The notes: a model not told the origin generated them from the letters alone. Positions 39,561-48,495 are shown, counted from the stretch's first letter. The stretch is 64,000 nucleotides of DNA from Polymorphobacter fuscus (GCF_011927825.1 NZ_JAATJI010000001.1:1984001-2048000), one strand, 5' to 3'. A program made the numbers and translations.

Positions 39561-40355
39561 TCAATCGGCCGAATAGGCCAGCCCCCGGGGGGTGATCCGC
39601 AGCGTCGGCCGACGCGGATCGAGCACAACCATCATCGGACGCCCGGCGCCCGGCGTCGGCAACCGGACCGATGGCGACAAGCCGATGTCGATGGTGCCGC
39701 CCGCCAATTCCCCGGCGATGCTGTTGATCGGCAGAACATTTTCGATCTGGCGCAGTTCGGCGATATCGCAATCGAGACTGGCGAGCAGGTTGTCAGGCGT
39801 CGTCAATCGAAGGGTAAACGGATACCGGCTCCCCGAGCCGGCGCCCAGATCGAAGGTCGCAATGCCATTTTCGCGCACTGGCGGCTGTGTCCGGCACGCC
39901 ACCGTCTGGTCGATCCCGACGCCTGCCACCCGCACCTGGGCGCGGGCATCGCCCGACAAGGCTCCTGTCACGGTCAGGCGATCGCGCGCGGCATTGATGC
40001 GCGGGTTGGCCAGCACCACGTCGAGTCGGGTCGCCGACGCCGGCGCGATCGTTGCCGTGAACGGACCCAGCAAGGGCCGTTGGCGGGTCACCAGTGCACC
40101 GTCGACGGCTGTTCCGGTGGCGCTGGCCCGCAGGCCATTGGGGGCGACAGCGGCCAGCCAAGTGCCGAACACGCGCTGGTCGAGATCGACATGGATGCGT
40201 CGGCTGGTGGCGAACGGCTGTCCCGCCACGGCAGCGGCCGCTGCGTTCAACCGCGTCGTAGCACGTGCCAGTTGCGCCCGCTGGTCGGCGGCGGCCGGCG
40301 TTTCGGCGCCTGCAGGGGCCGCCGCCAGCAGCAGGAACAACGGCAGCGCCCTCAT
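39561..40355 (-). CDS. Exported protein of unknown function (partner of next gene)
   Basis: I do not recognise this 264-residue protein. It has a signal peptide (MRALPLFLLLAAAPAGAETP, cleavage near GAE), a short helical segment, then a beta-rich body with alternating hydrophobic residues ('LVTRQRPLLGPFTATIAP', 'DRLTVTGALSGDARAQVRV') and two cysteines (in 'VACRT' and 'LDCDI'). Its ATG overlaps the stop of the upstream gene (40352-40355), so the pair is coupled. Both proteins look like lipid-binding or outer-membrane-associated beta proteins; that is inference from pattern only. It ends 183 bases before rpsM. Confidence 0.6.
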   Translation of the reverse strand: MRALPLFLLLAAAPAGAETPAAADQRAQLARATTRLNAAAAAVAGQPFATSRRIHVDLDQRVFGTWLAAVAPNGLRASATGTAVDGALVTRQRPLLGPFTATIAPASATRLDVVLANPRINAARDRLTVTGALSGDARAQVRVAGVGIDQTVACRTQPPVRENGIATFDLGAGSGSRYPFTLRLTTPDNLLASLDCDIAELRQIENVLPINSIAGELAGGTIDIGLSPSVRLPTPGAGRPMMVVLDPRRPTLRITPRGLAYSAD

Positions 40356-41122
40356 CGCACGTCCCCGAACACATAGACGCCGTCGCCAGTGAAGTAATAA
40401 CGCGGGTTGACGATGCGGCCGGTCCAGGCCGTCGCCGGGACCGTCGTCGTGAATCGCAAATAGGAGGGGGCCGTCGTCTGGGGCGGCCGGCTCGTCTGCA
40501 CCCGGCCGGTGGCGGTGCCGGCAGCGCCGCCGATGCTGATCCGTTCCTCCACCGGAAGCCGGATCGTCGGCAAAGCTGCAGCGATATCGATGACCCGCAG
40601 GGTCAGCAGCCGCTGCACGAACGGCAGTCGACTGACATTGACCGACCCGAGCCGGACCACCGGCGTCAGCGACTGGACGTTGATGCGAAATTCATGGGGG
40701 CGGCCGGTGGCGACCAGCACGGCGTTCATCGTCACATCGGCGTTGATGCCGCCGCGCGCGGCCGTCGCGGACAGCGTCACCGCCGGCAATGCGCCAAGCG
40801 TCGACAGCTCGACGCCGGTCAGGCGCAGGTCGATGTCCGGATCGTCGGGCAGGATGACGCGATAGCCGGCCAGCGTCGCCAGGCTCTGGTTGATGAAGGC
40901 GTTGCTCAGGAAAAAGCGCACATCATGTCGCCCCGGCCCGCCATTTTCGAGCTGCCGCGCCACGCGCTCGGTCTCGGCAATGGCCTGCGCGTACAATTCC
41001 GCCTGGTTGGCGTTGATCCGGCGCTGTGCCGAGATGCAGCCGGGCAGGTCGAGCAAGAGCGCAAAGCCTGCAACCGCTCCCCGCCAACGCGCCCGCCGCG
41101 GCTTCGACTTGTCAATCGTCAT
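40352..41122 (-). CDS. Probable lipoprotein of unknown function
   Basis: A 256-residue exported protein. After a basic N-terminus comes a hydrophobic segment ending L-P-G-C ('FALLLDLPGCISAQ'), a plausible though not ideal lipobox. A helical stretch ('NQAELYAQAIAETERVARQL') leads into a beta-rich domain ('LRLTGVELSTLGALPAVTLS', 'NADVTMNAVLVATGRPHEF'). ATG 41122 is chosen over an ORF start 19 codons upstream. It is divergent from the exonuclease gene (102 bases apart) and overlaps the next exported gene by four bases. The alternating pattern recalls bacterial TULIP-like lipid-binding proteins, but I cannot place it in a named family. Confidence 0.6.
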   Translation of the reverse strand: MTIDKSKPRRARWRGAVAGFALLLDLPGCISAQRRINANQAELYAQAIAETERVARQLENGGPGRHDVRFFLSNAFINQSLATLAGYRVILPDDPDIDLRLTGVELSTLGALPAVTLSATAARGGINADVTMNAVLVATGRPHEFRINVQSLTPVVRLGSVNVSRLPFVQRLLTLRVIDIAAALPTIRLPVEERISIGGAAGTATGRVQTSRPPQTTAPSYLRFTTTVPATAWTGRIVNPRYYFTGDGVYVFGDVR

Positions 41123-41223
41123 GCCCGTAACGTTAGGGGAGCGCCGATGCCTTCGCAATTCCTTGCCGCCATCTTGCAACCGCCCCCATATCGGGCAGGG
41201 TGTCCGCCAGGGGGCCCGGGCCG

Positions 41224-41670
41224 ATGCGGTTTTTTCTCGATACCGAATTCAATGGCTTTTGCGGCGACCTTGTGTCGATCGCGCTTGTTCCCGAAGATCC
41301 CGGGCGGCCGGCCTTTTACGAAGCGATCATCTGCGACCGGCCGGAACCTTGGGTCGCGGCACATGTGATCCCGGTGCTCGGCACGATACAGCAACCGCGA
41401 CCCGTCGTGGCGGAAGCCCTGGCCGATTATCTGGCCGCAGCCGGGGCGCCGGTGATCGTCGCCGACTGGCCCGAAGATGTGGCGCATCTTGCCCGGCTGC
41501 TCATCATCGGTCCCGGACGGATGCTGGCCGTACCGAAGCTGGTGTTCGAACTCGCCGATGTGCCGGGATTCGACGCCAGCGCCGAGAGCGCGGTTCCACA
41601 CAATGCCTGCGCCGATGCGCGGGCATTGATGGCGTTCGTTCTCCGGCAGGAGGCGTTCATCGAGGGCTGA
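41224..41670 (+). CDS. Rv2179c-like 3'-5' exoribonuclease
   Basis: The 148-residue protein has a DEDDh-type RNase H-fold active site: Asp6-x-Glu8 ('FLDTEFNG'), an Asp in 'VADWPEDV' (Asp81), and His126-x4-Asp131 ('HNACADARAL'). Length and motif spacing match the Rv2179c family, which trims 3' overhangs of RNA. ATG 41224 gives the family start MRFFLDTEF. It is the only plus-strand gene inside the ribosomal array, convergent with adk and divergent from the exported pair. A DnaQ-type DNA exonuclease is less likely because of its small size. Confidence 0.82.
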   Translation: MRFFLDTEFNGFCGDLVSIALVPEDPGRPAFYEAIICDRPEPWVAAHVIPVLGTIQQPRPVVAEALADYLAAAGAPVIVADWPEDVAHLARLLIIGPGRMLAVPKLVFELADVPGFDASAESAVPHNACADARALMAFVLRQEAFIEG

Positions 41671-41689
41671 TCGCAAGGGCCTCCGGCGG

Positions 41690-41708
41690 GCAGGGCCGCT
41701 GGCCCTGC
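41690..41708. terminator. Hairpin between convergent exonuclease and adk genes
   Basis: A perfect 8-bp stem (41690-41697 with 41701-41708, loop GCT) occupies the 44-base gap between the two stop codons, so it can serve both. T-runs are absent. Confidence 0.55.
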
Positions 41709-41714
41709 ACCCCG

Positions 41715-42362
41715 TCAGCGGTCGAGGACCGCGTCGATGCTCCGTGCAACCGCGTCCATGTCGGCCATGCCGTCGACCCGGTCGACGAGACCACGGGCCT
41801 CATAGTGCGGCAAGATCGGCGCCGTCTTGGCGCGATATTCGGCCATCCTCGTGCGCACCGTATCGGCGTTGTCGTCGGGACGACGCTTGAACTCGGTCGA
41901 CCCGCAAATGTCGCAAACACCGTCCACCTTGGGAAGCTTGTGGCGGTCATGGTAGCCCTCACCGCAGCGCGCGCAGGTGAAGCGTCCGGTGATGCGATCG
42001 ACCAATGCGTCCTCATCGACCTCGAGTTCGACGACATGATCGAGCGCCAGGCCCTTGTCGGCGAGCATCGCGTCGAGCGCGAGCGCCTGCACTTCGGTCC
42101 GCGGATAGCCATCAAGGATGAAGCCGCCGCGGGCATCGTCATGGTCGAGCCGTTCAGACAGGATGCCGTTGACGATATCGTCGGAGACAAGCCCCCCCGA
42201 TTCCATCACCGATTTCGCCATAAGGCCAACGGGTGTTCCAGCGGCGACGGCGGCCCGGAGCATGTCTCCGGTAGAAAGCTGGACAAGTCCTCGTTCTTTG
42301 ACGAGGCGGCTTGCCTGGGTCCCCTTCCCCGCGCCGGGCGGACCCAGCAAGATCAAATTCAA
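41715..42362 (-). CDS. adk: Adenylate kinase with zinc-type LID
   Basis: Interconverts AMP, ATP and ADP. The 215 residues carry the P-loop 'GPPGAGKGT' (7-15), 'DGYPRTEVQA', and a LID domain with Cys130-x2-Cys133 and Cys150-x2-Cys153, the zinc-binding form. The start is a TTG at 42362 overlapping the secY stop as TTGA, with GGGGGAG upstream; no ATG fits, since MNLILLGPPG is the family start. It is coupled to secY as in most spc operons. Confidence 0.96.
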   Translation of the reverse strand: MNLILLGPPGAGKGTQASRLVKERGLVQLSTGDMLRAAVAAGTPVGLMAKSVMESGGLVSDDIVNGILSERLDHDDARGGFILDGYPRTEVQALALDAMLADKGLALDHVVELEVDEDALVDRITGRFTCARCGEGYHDRHKLPKVDGVCDICGSTEFKRRPDDNADTVRTRMAEYRAKTAPILPHYEARGLVDRVDGMADMDAVARSIDAVLDR

Positions 42363-43714
42363 CGACGCGCTCCCCCACGCAATTTCGACTTCTTGATAAG
42401 ACCCTCATATTGATGCGCAAGCAAGTGGCTCTGGATCTGGGCAACAGTATCCATGGTCACATTGACGACGATCAACAGCGAGGTCCCGCCCAGCGCGAGC
42501 CCGGTGCCAAGCCGTGCCGACAAAAATTCCGGCAGCAGGCAGATGATGACAAGATAGGCAGCACCGATCACGGTGATCCGGGTCAGAACAAAATCGAGAT
42601 ATTCCGACGTCCGCGCGCCGGGCCGGATGCCCGGAATGAAGCCGCCATATTTCTTCAGATTCTCGGCCGTTTCCTCGGGATTGAACACCACGGCGGTGTA
42701 GAAAAACGAGAAGAAGACGATGCCGAGGGCATACATCGCCATGTACAGCGGCGCGCCATGTTGCAGCGCCGTCGTGATGGTCAGCATCCATTCGGGGCCC
42801 GTGCCGCCCTGTGCCGCGAACTGCGCGATGGTCAGCGGCATCAACAGCAGCGACGATGCGAAGATCGGCGGGATGACGCCGGCCGTGTTGAGCTTGAGCG
42901 GCAGATGCGAGCTGTCGCCCTGGAACTGCCGCGTCCCGACCTGGCGTTTCGGATATTGGATGAGGATGCGGCGCTGGGCACGTTCCATGACGCAGATGAA
43001 GGCAATGGTGGCGAGCGCGATCGCACCGATCAAAAGGATGAAGGCAGGGTTCAGCGCACCGGTACGGCCCTGTTCGAACAGCTGGCCGATGGCGGTCGGC
43101 AGGTGCGCGACGATGCCGGCCATGATGATCAGCGAGACGCCGTTGCCGATGCCGCGGCTGGTGATCTGTTCGCCGAGCCACATGAGGAACATGGTGCCGC
43201 CGATGAGGGTGATGACCGTGGTGATGCGGAAAAACCAGCCCGGGTCGATGACAGCCGACACGCCCTGCCCTGCCCCCCAGCCTTCAAGGCCGACGGCGAT
43301 GCCATAGCCCTGGACTGCGGTCAGGAACACCGTGCCGTAGCGGGTGTATTGGTTCAGCGTCTTGCGCCCGGCGTCGCCTTCCTTTTTCAAGGCCATGAAG
43401 CTGGGAACCAGGCTGGTCATCAGCTGCACGATGATCGACGCCGTGATGTACGGCGTCACGCCGAGTGCGATCAGCGACATGCGCTCCAGCGCGCCGCCGG
43501 AGAACATGTTGAAAAAGTCGAGAACGCCGCCCTGCGTCTGCTGGAACAGCGAATTCAGCGCCGTCGGGTCGATCCCCGGCAGCGGCACGAACGAGACAAG
43601 GCGAAAGACGATGAGCGCGCCGAGGGTGAACCACAGCCGCTTCTTCAGCTCGGTGGCTTTGGAGAAGTTTGCGAAGCTGATGTTCGCGGCCATTTGTTCG
43701 GCGGCTGACGCCAT
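42359..43714 (-). CDS. secY: Preprotein translocase subunit SecY
   Basis: The channel of the Sec translocon. The 451 residues form ten membrane helices, with 'FFNMFSGGALERMSLIALGV' (plug and helix 2), 'LGEQITSRGIGNGVSLII' and 'PEETAENLKKYGGFIPGIRP' as SecY landmarks. It is followed without a gap by adk. The 120 bases before it contain a hairpin and an extended -10 promoter. Confidence 0.98.
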   Translation of the reverse strand: MASAAEQMAANISFANFSKATELKKRLWFTLGALIVFRLVSFVPLPGIDPTALNSLFQQTQGGVLDFFNMFSGGALERMSLIALGVTPYITASIIVQLMTSLVPSFMALKKEGDAGRKTLNQYTRYGTVFLTAVQGYGIAVGLEGWGAGQGVSAVIDPGWFFRITTVITLIGGTMFLMWLGEQITSRGIGNGVSLIIMAGIVAHLPTAIGQLFEQGRTGALNPAFILLIGAIALATIAFICVMERAQRRILIQYPKRQVGTRQFQGDSSHLPLKLNTAGVIPPIFASSLLLMPLTIAQFAAQGGTGPEWMLTITTALQHGAPLYMAMYALGIVFFSFFYTAVVFNPEETAENLKKYGGFIPGIRPGARTSEYLDFVLTRITVIGAAYLVIICLLPEFLSARLGTGLALGGTSLLIVVNVTMDTVAQIQSHLLAHQYEGLIKKSKLRGGARR

Positions 43715-43761
43715 GTGCGCTACCCTTGCGTTGAAGCCCGCTAGATAGGCGGTGCGAAGCG

Positions 43762-43794
43762 ATTATACCAGCGGGCAGGGGGTGACCCCCCTGC
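43762..43794 (-). promoter_or_regulatory. Hairpin followed by extended -10 promoter before secY
   Basis: On the minus strand an 8-bp stem (43775-43782 with 43787-43794) is followed by TGGTATAAT (43770-43762), a consensus extended -10 box, about 48 bases before the secY ATG. No good -35 box is present at 16-18 bases, as extended -10 promoters allow. The pair would end rplO transcripts in part and restart for secY-adk. Confidence 0.5.
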
Positions 43795-43834
43795 GCCCCA
43801 TCGACTGGGTCCGAGGCCGTTTTCGCTGCTGGCT

Positions 43835-44371
43835 TTACTTGGCGGCTTTCGCTGCGCGCGCGGTGGCGCGCGCTGCCTTCTGCTCGTCGCGGCTCAGCGG
43901 GGCCGGCTTGGGGGCCGGAAGTTCGAGCGCGCCACCGGCGGCTTCGACAGCAGCCTTGGCAGCGGCGCTGGCGCCGGCGACCTTCAACGTCACCTTGGTC
44001 GTCAGCGCGCCCTTTGCGAGCAGGCGAATGCCGTCACGGACATGGGTGATGACACCGGCATCGACCAGCGCCTGCGCGTCGATCGTCGCATTGGCATCGA
44101 GACGGCCAGCGTCGATCATCGTCTGGAGCGTGCCGAGGTTAAGTTCGGCATAATCCTTGCGGAAGATGTTGTTGAAGCCACGCTTCGGCAGCCGCATGTG
44201 CAGCGGCATCTGACCGCCTTCGAAACCCTTGATAGCGACACCCGAACGCGAGGTCTGGCCCTTCTGGCCGCGACCGGCGGTCTTGCCGACACCGGAACCG
44301 ATGCCGCGGCCGACGCGAACGCGGCTCTTGCGGGCACCGGGATTGTCGTGGAGGTCGTTGAGCTTGGTCAT
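43835..44371 (-). CDS. rplO: 50S ribosomal protein L15
   Basis: L15 is a late-assembly 50S protein. The 178 residues show '[20 protein letters not shown]' (the glycine-rich start) and '[17 protein letters not shown]'. The C-terminus is extended with an Ala/Lys-rich tail of about 25 residues. ATG 44371 is chosen over one three codons upstream. A terminator-like hairpin lies between rpmD and this gene. Confidence 0.97.
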   Translation of the reverse strand: MTKLNDLHDNPGARKSRVRVGRGIGSGVGKTAGRGQKGQTSRSGVAIKGFEGGQMPLHMRLPKRGFNNIFRKDYAELNLGTLQTMIDAGRLDANATIDAQALVDAGVITHVRDGIRLLAKGALTTKVTLKVAGASAAAKAAVEAAGGALELPAPKPAPLSRDEQKAARATARAAKAAK

Positions 44372-44407
44372 GAGATGCACTCGCTTTCGCTTTGGGCGCG
44401 CAATGGG

Positions 44408-44440
44408 AAAAACATCGCCCCGGCGGCTGCCGGGGCGATG
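44408..44440 (-). terminator. Intrinsic terminator-like hairpin between rpmD and rplO
   Basis: A perfect 11-bp stem (44413-44423 with 44430-44440, loop CGGCTG) is followed on the minus strand by TTTTT (44412-44408). It starts seven bases after the rpmD stop codon. By form this is an intrinsic terminator inside the spc operon, so it must be partial, or antiterminated, for rplO and secY to be expressed from the upstream promoter. Confidence 0.7.
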
Positions 44441-44447
44441 GAACGGA

Positions 44448-44630
44448 TCAGTCGACGCTTTCGACCTTGAGCATGTGCGCCACCTTGGCGATCATGCCGC
44501 GCACCGACGGCGTGTCTTCGAGGACACGCGTCTTGTGCATCTTGTTGAGGCCGAGGCCGACCAGCGTTGCTTCCTGGTCGGGAGCGCGGCGGATCGGCGA
44601 ACCGATCTGCGTGAGTTTGACTTGGGCCAT
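44448..44630 (-). CDS. rpmD: 50S ribosomal protein L30
   Basis: A 60-residue L30 beginning [20 protein letters not shown] and containing '[20 protein letters not shown]', both standard. It follows rpsE by 11 bases and is followed by the terminator-like hairpin. Confidence 0.97.
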   Translation of the reverse strand: MAQVKLTQIGSPIRRAPDQEATLVGLGLNKMHKTRVLEDTPSVRGMIAKVAHMLKVESVD

Positions 44631-44641
44631 GTCAGGCGTCC

Positions 44642-45355
44642 TTATGCAACAGCTTCGGCGTCGGCTTCGGCAACGCGCGCCGAAACATCACCGCGGCGCG
44701 CCATCAGGTCGGCAATCTTCTTGCCGCGGCGCTGCGCCACTGCCTTGGGGCTGGTCTGTTCGACGAGCGACGCAAAGGTCGCGCGGATCATGTTGTACGG
44801 ATTGTTGGTGCCGACCGACTTGGTCACGACGTCGGCAACACCGAGCGCTTCGAACACGGCGCGCATCGGACCACCGGCGATGATGCCAGTTCCCTGGGCA
44901 GCCGAGCGAACATAGACCTTGCCGGCGCCGAAATGGCCATAGCCATCATGGTGCAGGGTGCGGCCATCGCGCAACGGCACGCGGATCATCGCCTTCTTGG
45001 CAGCCGCCGTAGCCTTCTGGATCGCTTCCGGAACTTCGCGCGCCTTGCCATGGCCGAAACCGACCCGGCCCTTGGCATCGCCGACGACGACGAGTGCTGC
45101 AAAGCCGAAGCGCTTGCCGCCCTTCACCGTCTTCGAAACGCGGTTGATGTGGACCAGCTTTTCGACCAGCTCCTCGCCGCCCGCTTCCGCCGGGTTGTTG
45201 CCGTCGCGGCGCCCGCGACCACGGTCACGATCATTGCCGCCGCCGGGGCCACGGCCACGGCCGCCGCCCGGGCCACCGGGACCACCGCGACCGCGACGCT
45301 CGCCACCGGGGGCGCCGCCAGCAGGTGCGCCTGCGTTCTGGATTTCATCAGCCAT
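44642..45355 (-). CDS. rpsE: 30S ribosomal protein S5 with long Gly/Arg-rich N-terminus
   Basis: S5 supports decoding fidelity near the A site. The core from about residue 61 ('[20 protein letters not shown]') has the S5 RNA-binding domain and '[20 protein letters not shown]'. The 237-residue protein is about 70 longer than E. coli S5: residues 8-60 are a Gly/Arg/Pro-rich, RGG-like tail, probably disordered and RNA-binding. Such extensions occur in sphingomonads. Confidence 0.97.
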   Translation of the reverse strand: MADEIQNAGAPAGGAPGGERRGRGGPGGPGGGRGRGPGGGNDRDRGRGRRDGNNPAEAGGEELVEKLVHINRVSKTVKGGKRFGFAALVVVGDAKGRVGFGHGKAREVPEAIQKATAAAKKAMIRVPLRDGRTLHHDGYGHFGAGKVYVRSAAQGTGIIAGGPMRAVFEALGVADVVTKSVGTNNPYNMIRATFASLVEQTSPKAVAQRRGKKIADLMARRGDVSARVAEADAEAVA

Positions 45356-45358
45356 CGA

Positions 45359-45712
45359 TTAAAACTCCAATCCGCCTTCGCGGGCACCATCGGCGAGCGC
45401 CTTGACGCGGCCGTGGTAGATGAAACCACCGCGATCGAAGACCACCGCCGAAACGCCGGCGGCCATGGCACGCTCGGCCAGGCGCTTGCCGACCGAAGTC
45501 GCTGCGTCCTTGGTCGCCCCGGTAACGTCGCGAACGTCCTTTTCCAGCGTCGATGCCGAAGCGACCGTCATGCCAATGGCGTCGTCGATGACCTGGGCAT
45601 AGATGTGCTGCGAGGTGCGATGGATCGACAAGCGCGGCCGCGCGCCACCCTTGGCACGAAGCGCGGTGCGAACGCGCCGGCGGCGCTGATCGAAAAGCGA
45701 GAGCTTGGCCAT
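45359..45712 (-). CDS. rplR: 50S ribosomal protein L18
   Basis: L18 binds 5S rRNA in the central protuberance. The 117 residues show '[20 protein letters not shown]' and '[20 protein letters not shown]', the L18 C-terminus. The start overlaps the rplF stop by one base (TAATG). Confidence 0.97.
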   Translation of the reverse strand: MAKLSLFDQRRRRVRTALRAKGGARPRLSIHRTSQHIYAQVIDDAIGMTVASASTLEKDVRDVTGATKDAATSVGKRLAERAMAAGVSAVVFDRGGFIYHGRVKALADGAREGGLEF

Positions 45713-46245
45713 TACTTCTTCTTCCCTTCCTTGCGGAAGATTTTCTCGCCGCGATACTTGATGCCCTTGCCCTTGTAAGGCTCCGGCTTGCGCCAGCGGC
45801 GGATTTCGGCGGCGATCTGCCCGACGACCTGCTTGTCCGACCCGGAGATCTCGACCGTCGTCTGGTCAGGCGTCTTGATGGTGATGCCGGCGGGAATCGG
45901 GAAATCGACGTCGTGGCTGTAGCCGAGCTGCAGCTTGAGGTTCGACCCCTGCACCGACGCACGATAGCCGACGCCGGTGATTTCCAGCACCTTGGTGAAG
46001 CCGTCCGACACACCGACGACCAGGTTCGACACCAGCGTCCGCTGCATGCCCCAGAAGGCGCGCGCCCGCTTCGTCTCGTTGGCCGGGGTCACGGCAATCT
46101 GGCCGTCACCGATGTCATAGCTGATGTCGTCCGACATCGGCATCGACAGCACGCCCTTCGGGCCCTTCACCGACAGCGTCCGCTCGTCGATGCTGGCGGT
46201 AACGCCGGCCGGGACCGGCACGGCCTTTTTCCCAATTCGCGACAT
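45712..46245 (-). CDS. rplF: 50S ribosomal protein L6
   Basis: L6 lies at the factor-binding site near the sarcin-ricin loop. The 177 residues begin [20 protein letters not shown] and end with the L6 signature region '[19 protein letters not shown]'. Three bases separate it from rpsH. Confidence 0.98.
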   Translation of the reverse strand: MSRIGKKAVPVPAGVTASIDERTLSVKGPKGVLSMPMSDDISYDIGDGQIAVTPANETKRARAFWGMQRTLVSNLVVGVSDGFTKVLEITGVGYRASVQGSNLKLQLGYSHDVDFPIPAGITIKTPDQTTVEISGSDKQVVGQIAAEIRRWRKPEPYKGKGIKYRGEKIFRKEGKKK

Positions 46246-46248
46246 GGC

Positions 46249-46647
46249 TTAAAACACCTGGCAGAGGACTTCGCCGCCGGCATTCTGTTCACGCGCTTCC
46301 GCGTCGGACAGAACACCCTTTGGCGTCGAAACGATGACAATGCCGAGACCGTTGCGGATGCGCGGCAGTTCGGTGGCGCCCGAATAGACGCGGCGACCCG
46401 GCTTCGAAACCCGAGCGATATGCTGAATCGCCGGCTTGCCTTCGAAATACTTCAGGTCGATGCGCAGCGCAGCGGCAGCAGTGCCGCCATCGGCTTCGGA
46501 ATAGCCACGGATATAGCCTTCACGCTGCAGCACGTCGAGGACGCGGGCACGCAGCTTGGAAGCCGGGGTGAGGATCGAATCCTTCTTGGCCTGCTGGCCA
46601 TTGCGGATCCGGGTGAGCATATCACCAAGGGGATCGGTCATCGACAT
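46249..46647 (-). CDS. rpsH: 30S ribosomal protein S8
   Basis: S8 binds 16S rRNA in the central domain and, in E. coli, represses the spc operon through rplE mRNA. The 132 residues show '[20 protein letters not shown]' and the C-terminal '[20 protein letters not shown]'. ATG 46647 has AGGA upstream; the ATG two codons later is an alternative. Confidence 0.97.
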   Translation of the reverse strand: MSMTDPLGDMLTRIRNGQQAKKDSILTPASKLRARVLDVLQREGYIRGYSEADGGTAAAALRIDLKYFEGKPAIQHIARVSKPGRRVYSGATELPRIRNGLGIVIVSTPKGVLSDAEAREQNAGGEVLCQVF

Positions 46648-46657
46648 CTCGGTGGTC

Positions 46658-46963
46658 CTACCAGCTCGACTTCGTCACGCCGGGAATCAGGCCCTTGTTG
46701 GCCAGTTCGCGGAGCATGATGCGCGAGAGCTTGAACTTGCGGTAATAGGCGCGGCTGCGGCCGGTCAGCTCGCAGCGGTTGCGCACCCGCGTCGGATTGG
46801 CATTGCGCGGCAGTTCGGCCATCTTCAGGCGCGCCATCAGCCGTTCATTGTCATCACGGCTTTCGTCATTGGCGATCGCCTTCAGCACGGCAAACTTGCC
46901 GGCGTACTTGACCACAAGCGCCTTGCGGTGCTCGTTCTTGTTGATCGAGGAGAGCTTTGCCAT
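46658..46963 (-). CDS. rpsN: 30S ribosomal protein S14 (zinc-free type)
   Basis: S14 sits in the 30S head. The 101 residues show '[20 protein letters not shown]', and the protein lacks the CxxC pairs of the short zinc form, as expected for proteobacteria. It follows rplE by one base. Confidence 0.97.
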   Translation of the reverse strand: MAKLSSINKNEHRKALVVKYAGKFAVLKAIANDESRDDNERLMARLKMAELPRNANPTRVRNRCELTGRSRAYYRKFKLSRIMLRELANKGLIPGVTKSSW

Positions 46964-46964
46964 G

Positions 46965-47546
46965 TCAGGCGGCCTTCTTTTCAGCGGCGGGCTGGATGAA
47001 CGGGAAACCGAACGCCTTCAGCAGCGCACGGGCTTCGTCGTCAGTCTTCGCCGTCGTCGTGATGATCACATCCATGCCGCGGACGCTGTCGATCCGGTCA
47101 TAGTTGATTTCCGGAAAGATGATCTGTTCCTTCAAGCCCATGGCATAGTTGCCGCGGCCGTCGAACGACTTGGGGTTGAGCCCGCGGAAATCGCGGACGC
47201 GCGGCAGCGCTACCGTGATCAGCCGGTCGAGAAACTCGTACATCCGTTCACGGCGCAGCGTAACCTTGCAGCCGATGGGCATGCCTTCGCGCAGCTTGAA
47301 GGTCGCGACCGACTTCTTGGCCTTGGTGATGACGGGCTTCTGGCCCGCGATCAGCGCCATTTCCTCGGCGGCCTTGTCGACCTTCTTCTTGTCCTGGGTG
47401 GCTTCGCCGACGCCCATGTTGAGCACGATCTTCTCGATCTTCGGGACTTCCATCAGGTTCTTGTAGCCGAACTGCTCGATCATCTGGGCGCGGACCTTGT
47501 CCACGTACAGCTGCTGCATCTTCGTCAGATTTGCGGAATCAGCCAT
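46965..47546 (-). CDS. rplE: 50S ribosomal protein L5
   Basis: L5 binds 5S rRNA and contacts the P-site tRNA. The 193 residues contain '[20 protein letters not shown]' and '[20 protein letters not shown]'. ATG 47546 is the family start ([14 protein letters not shown]); the long upstream extension is a reading of rplX in another frame. The start overlaps rplX by eight bases. Confidence 0.98.
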   Translation of the reverse strand: MADSANLTKMQQLYVDKVRAQMIEQFGYKNLMEVPKIEKIVLNMGVGEATQDKKKVDKAAEEMALIAGQKPVITKAKKSVATFKLREGMPIGCKVTLRRERMYEFLDRLITVALPRVRDFRGLNPKSFDGRGNYAMGLKEQIIFPEINYDRIDSVRGMDVIITTTAKTDDEARALLKAFGFPFIQPAAEKKAA

Positions 47547-47862
47547 CGATCTGCTCTCCCGACCGCTTGGCGACACGCACCTTGCGACCATCATCCAGGA
47601 CCTTGAAGCCAACGCGGGTCGGCTTGCCGGTCTTCGGGTCCTCGATCGCCACCTTCGAGATGTGCATGGGCGCTTCGATACGCTCCAGGCCACCCTGGGG
47701 GTTGGCTTGCGAGGGCTTCCTGTGGCGGGTCATCATGTTGACGCCGCCGACGAGGACCTTCATTTCCTTCGGAAACGCCTTGGTCACTTCGCCGTGCTTG
47801 CCCTTGTCCTTGCCGGACAGGATGACGACCTTGTCGCCCTTCTTGATCTTCGCGGCGCTCAT
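47539..47862 (-). CDS. rplX: 50S ribosomal protein L24
   Basis: L24 initiates 50S assembly at the exit-tunnel side. The 107 residues start [20 protein letters not shown] with the KOW motif ('[18 protein letters not shown]'). One-base overlap with rplN, eight-base overlap with rplE. Confidence 0.97.
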   Translation of the reverse strand: MSAAKIKKGDKVVILSGKDKGKHGEVTKAFPKEMKVLVGGVNMMTRHRKPSQANPQGGLERIEAPMHISKVAIEDPKTGKPTRVGFKVLDDGRKVRVAKRSGEQIDG

Positions 47863-48230
47863 TACAGCACCTCCGGCGCAAGGCTGATGATCTTCATGTG
47901 GCCCGAGGCGCGCAGTTCACGCACCACCGGCCCGAAGATACGGGTGCCGATCGGCTCCTCGTTCTTGTTGATCAGCACGGCGGCATTGCCATCGAAACGG
48001 ATGACCGAGCCATCGGCCCGGCGGATGTCCTTGGCGGTGCGAACGACGACGGCACGATGCACGTCGCCCTTCTTGACCTTGCCCTTGGGCTGCGCTTCCT
48101 TGACCGAAACGACGATGACATCGCCGACGCCGGCAAAGCGACGCTTCGATCCGCCCAGCACCTTGATGCACATCACCCTTTTGGCACCGCTGTTGTCAGC
48201 GACGTCGAGGTTCGTCTGCATCTGGATCAT
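47862..48230 (-). CDS. rplN: 50S ribosomal protein L14
   Basis: L14 forms an intersubunit bridge. The 122 residues begin [20 protein letters not shown] and contain '[20 protein letters not shown]', both invariant. First gene of the spc block; it overlaps rpsQ by four bases (ATGA), so S10 and spc genes are continuous. Confidence 0.98.
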   Translation of the reverse strand: MIQMQTNLDVADNSGAKRVMCIKVLGGSKRRFAGVGDVIVVSVKEAQPKGKVKKGDVHRAVVVRTAKDIRRADGSVIRFDGNAAVLINKNEEPIGTRIFGPVVRELRASGHMKIISLAPEVL

Positions 48231-48493
48231 TTGGTCGATCCTTCATTATTTGCGACATCGGCGCCATTGCCGATGACCTTCCAGGTCTTGAGCTTGGAAA
48301 TGGGGGCGCATTCTTCAATGCGGACCATGTCACCAGCCTTGACCGTGTTGCCCTCGTCATGGGCATGATACTTCTTCGAACGACGGATGATCTTGCCATA
48401 GACCGGGTGCGCAACCTTGCGCTCGATCAGGACAACGACCGTCTTGTCACCCTTGTCGGACACGCAGGTGCCCTGGAGGACGCGTTTCGGCAT
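48227..48493 (-). CDS. rpsQ: 30S ribosomal protein S17
   Basis: S17 is a primary 16S rRNA-binding protein. The 88 residues show '[20 protein letters not shown]' and '[20 protein letters not shown]'. It lies two bases after rpmC. Confidence 0.97.
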   Translation of the reverse strand: MPKRVLQGTCVSDKGDKTVVVLIERKVAHPVYGKIIRRSKKYHAHDEGNTVKAGDMVRIEECAPISKLKTWKVIGNGADVANNEGSTK

Positions 48494-48495
48494 AT

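Noticed and set aside
42359..43834. rpmJ (L36) expected after secY in the enteric spc operon
   Set aside because: No such small frame is present; adk follows secY directly, as is normal in alphaproteobacteria.
47547..47693. 49-residue N-terminal extension of L5
   Set aside because: It is rplX read in another frame; [10 protein letters not shown] at 47546 is the family start.
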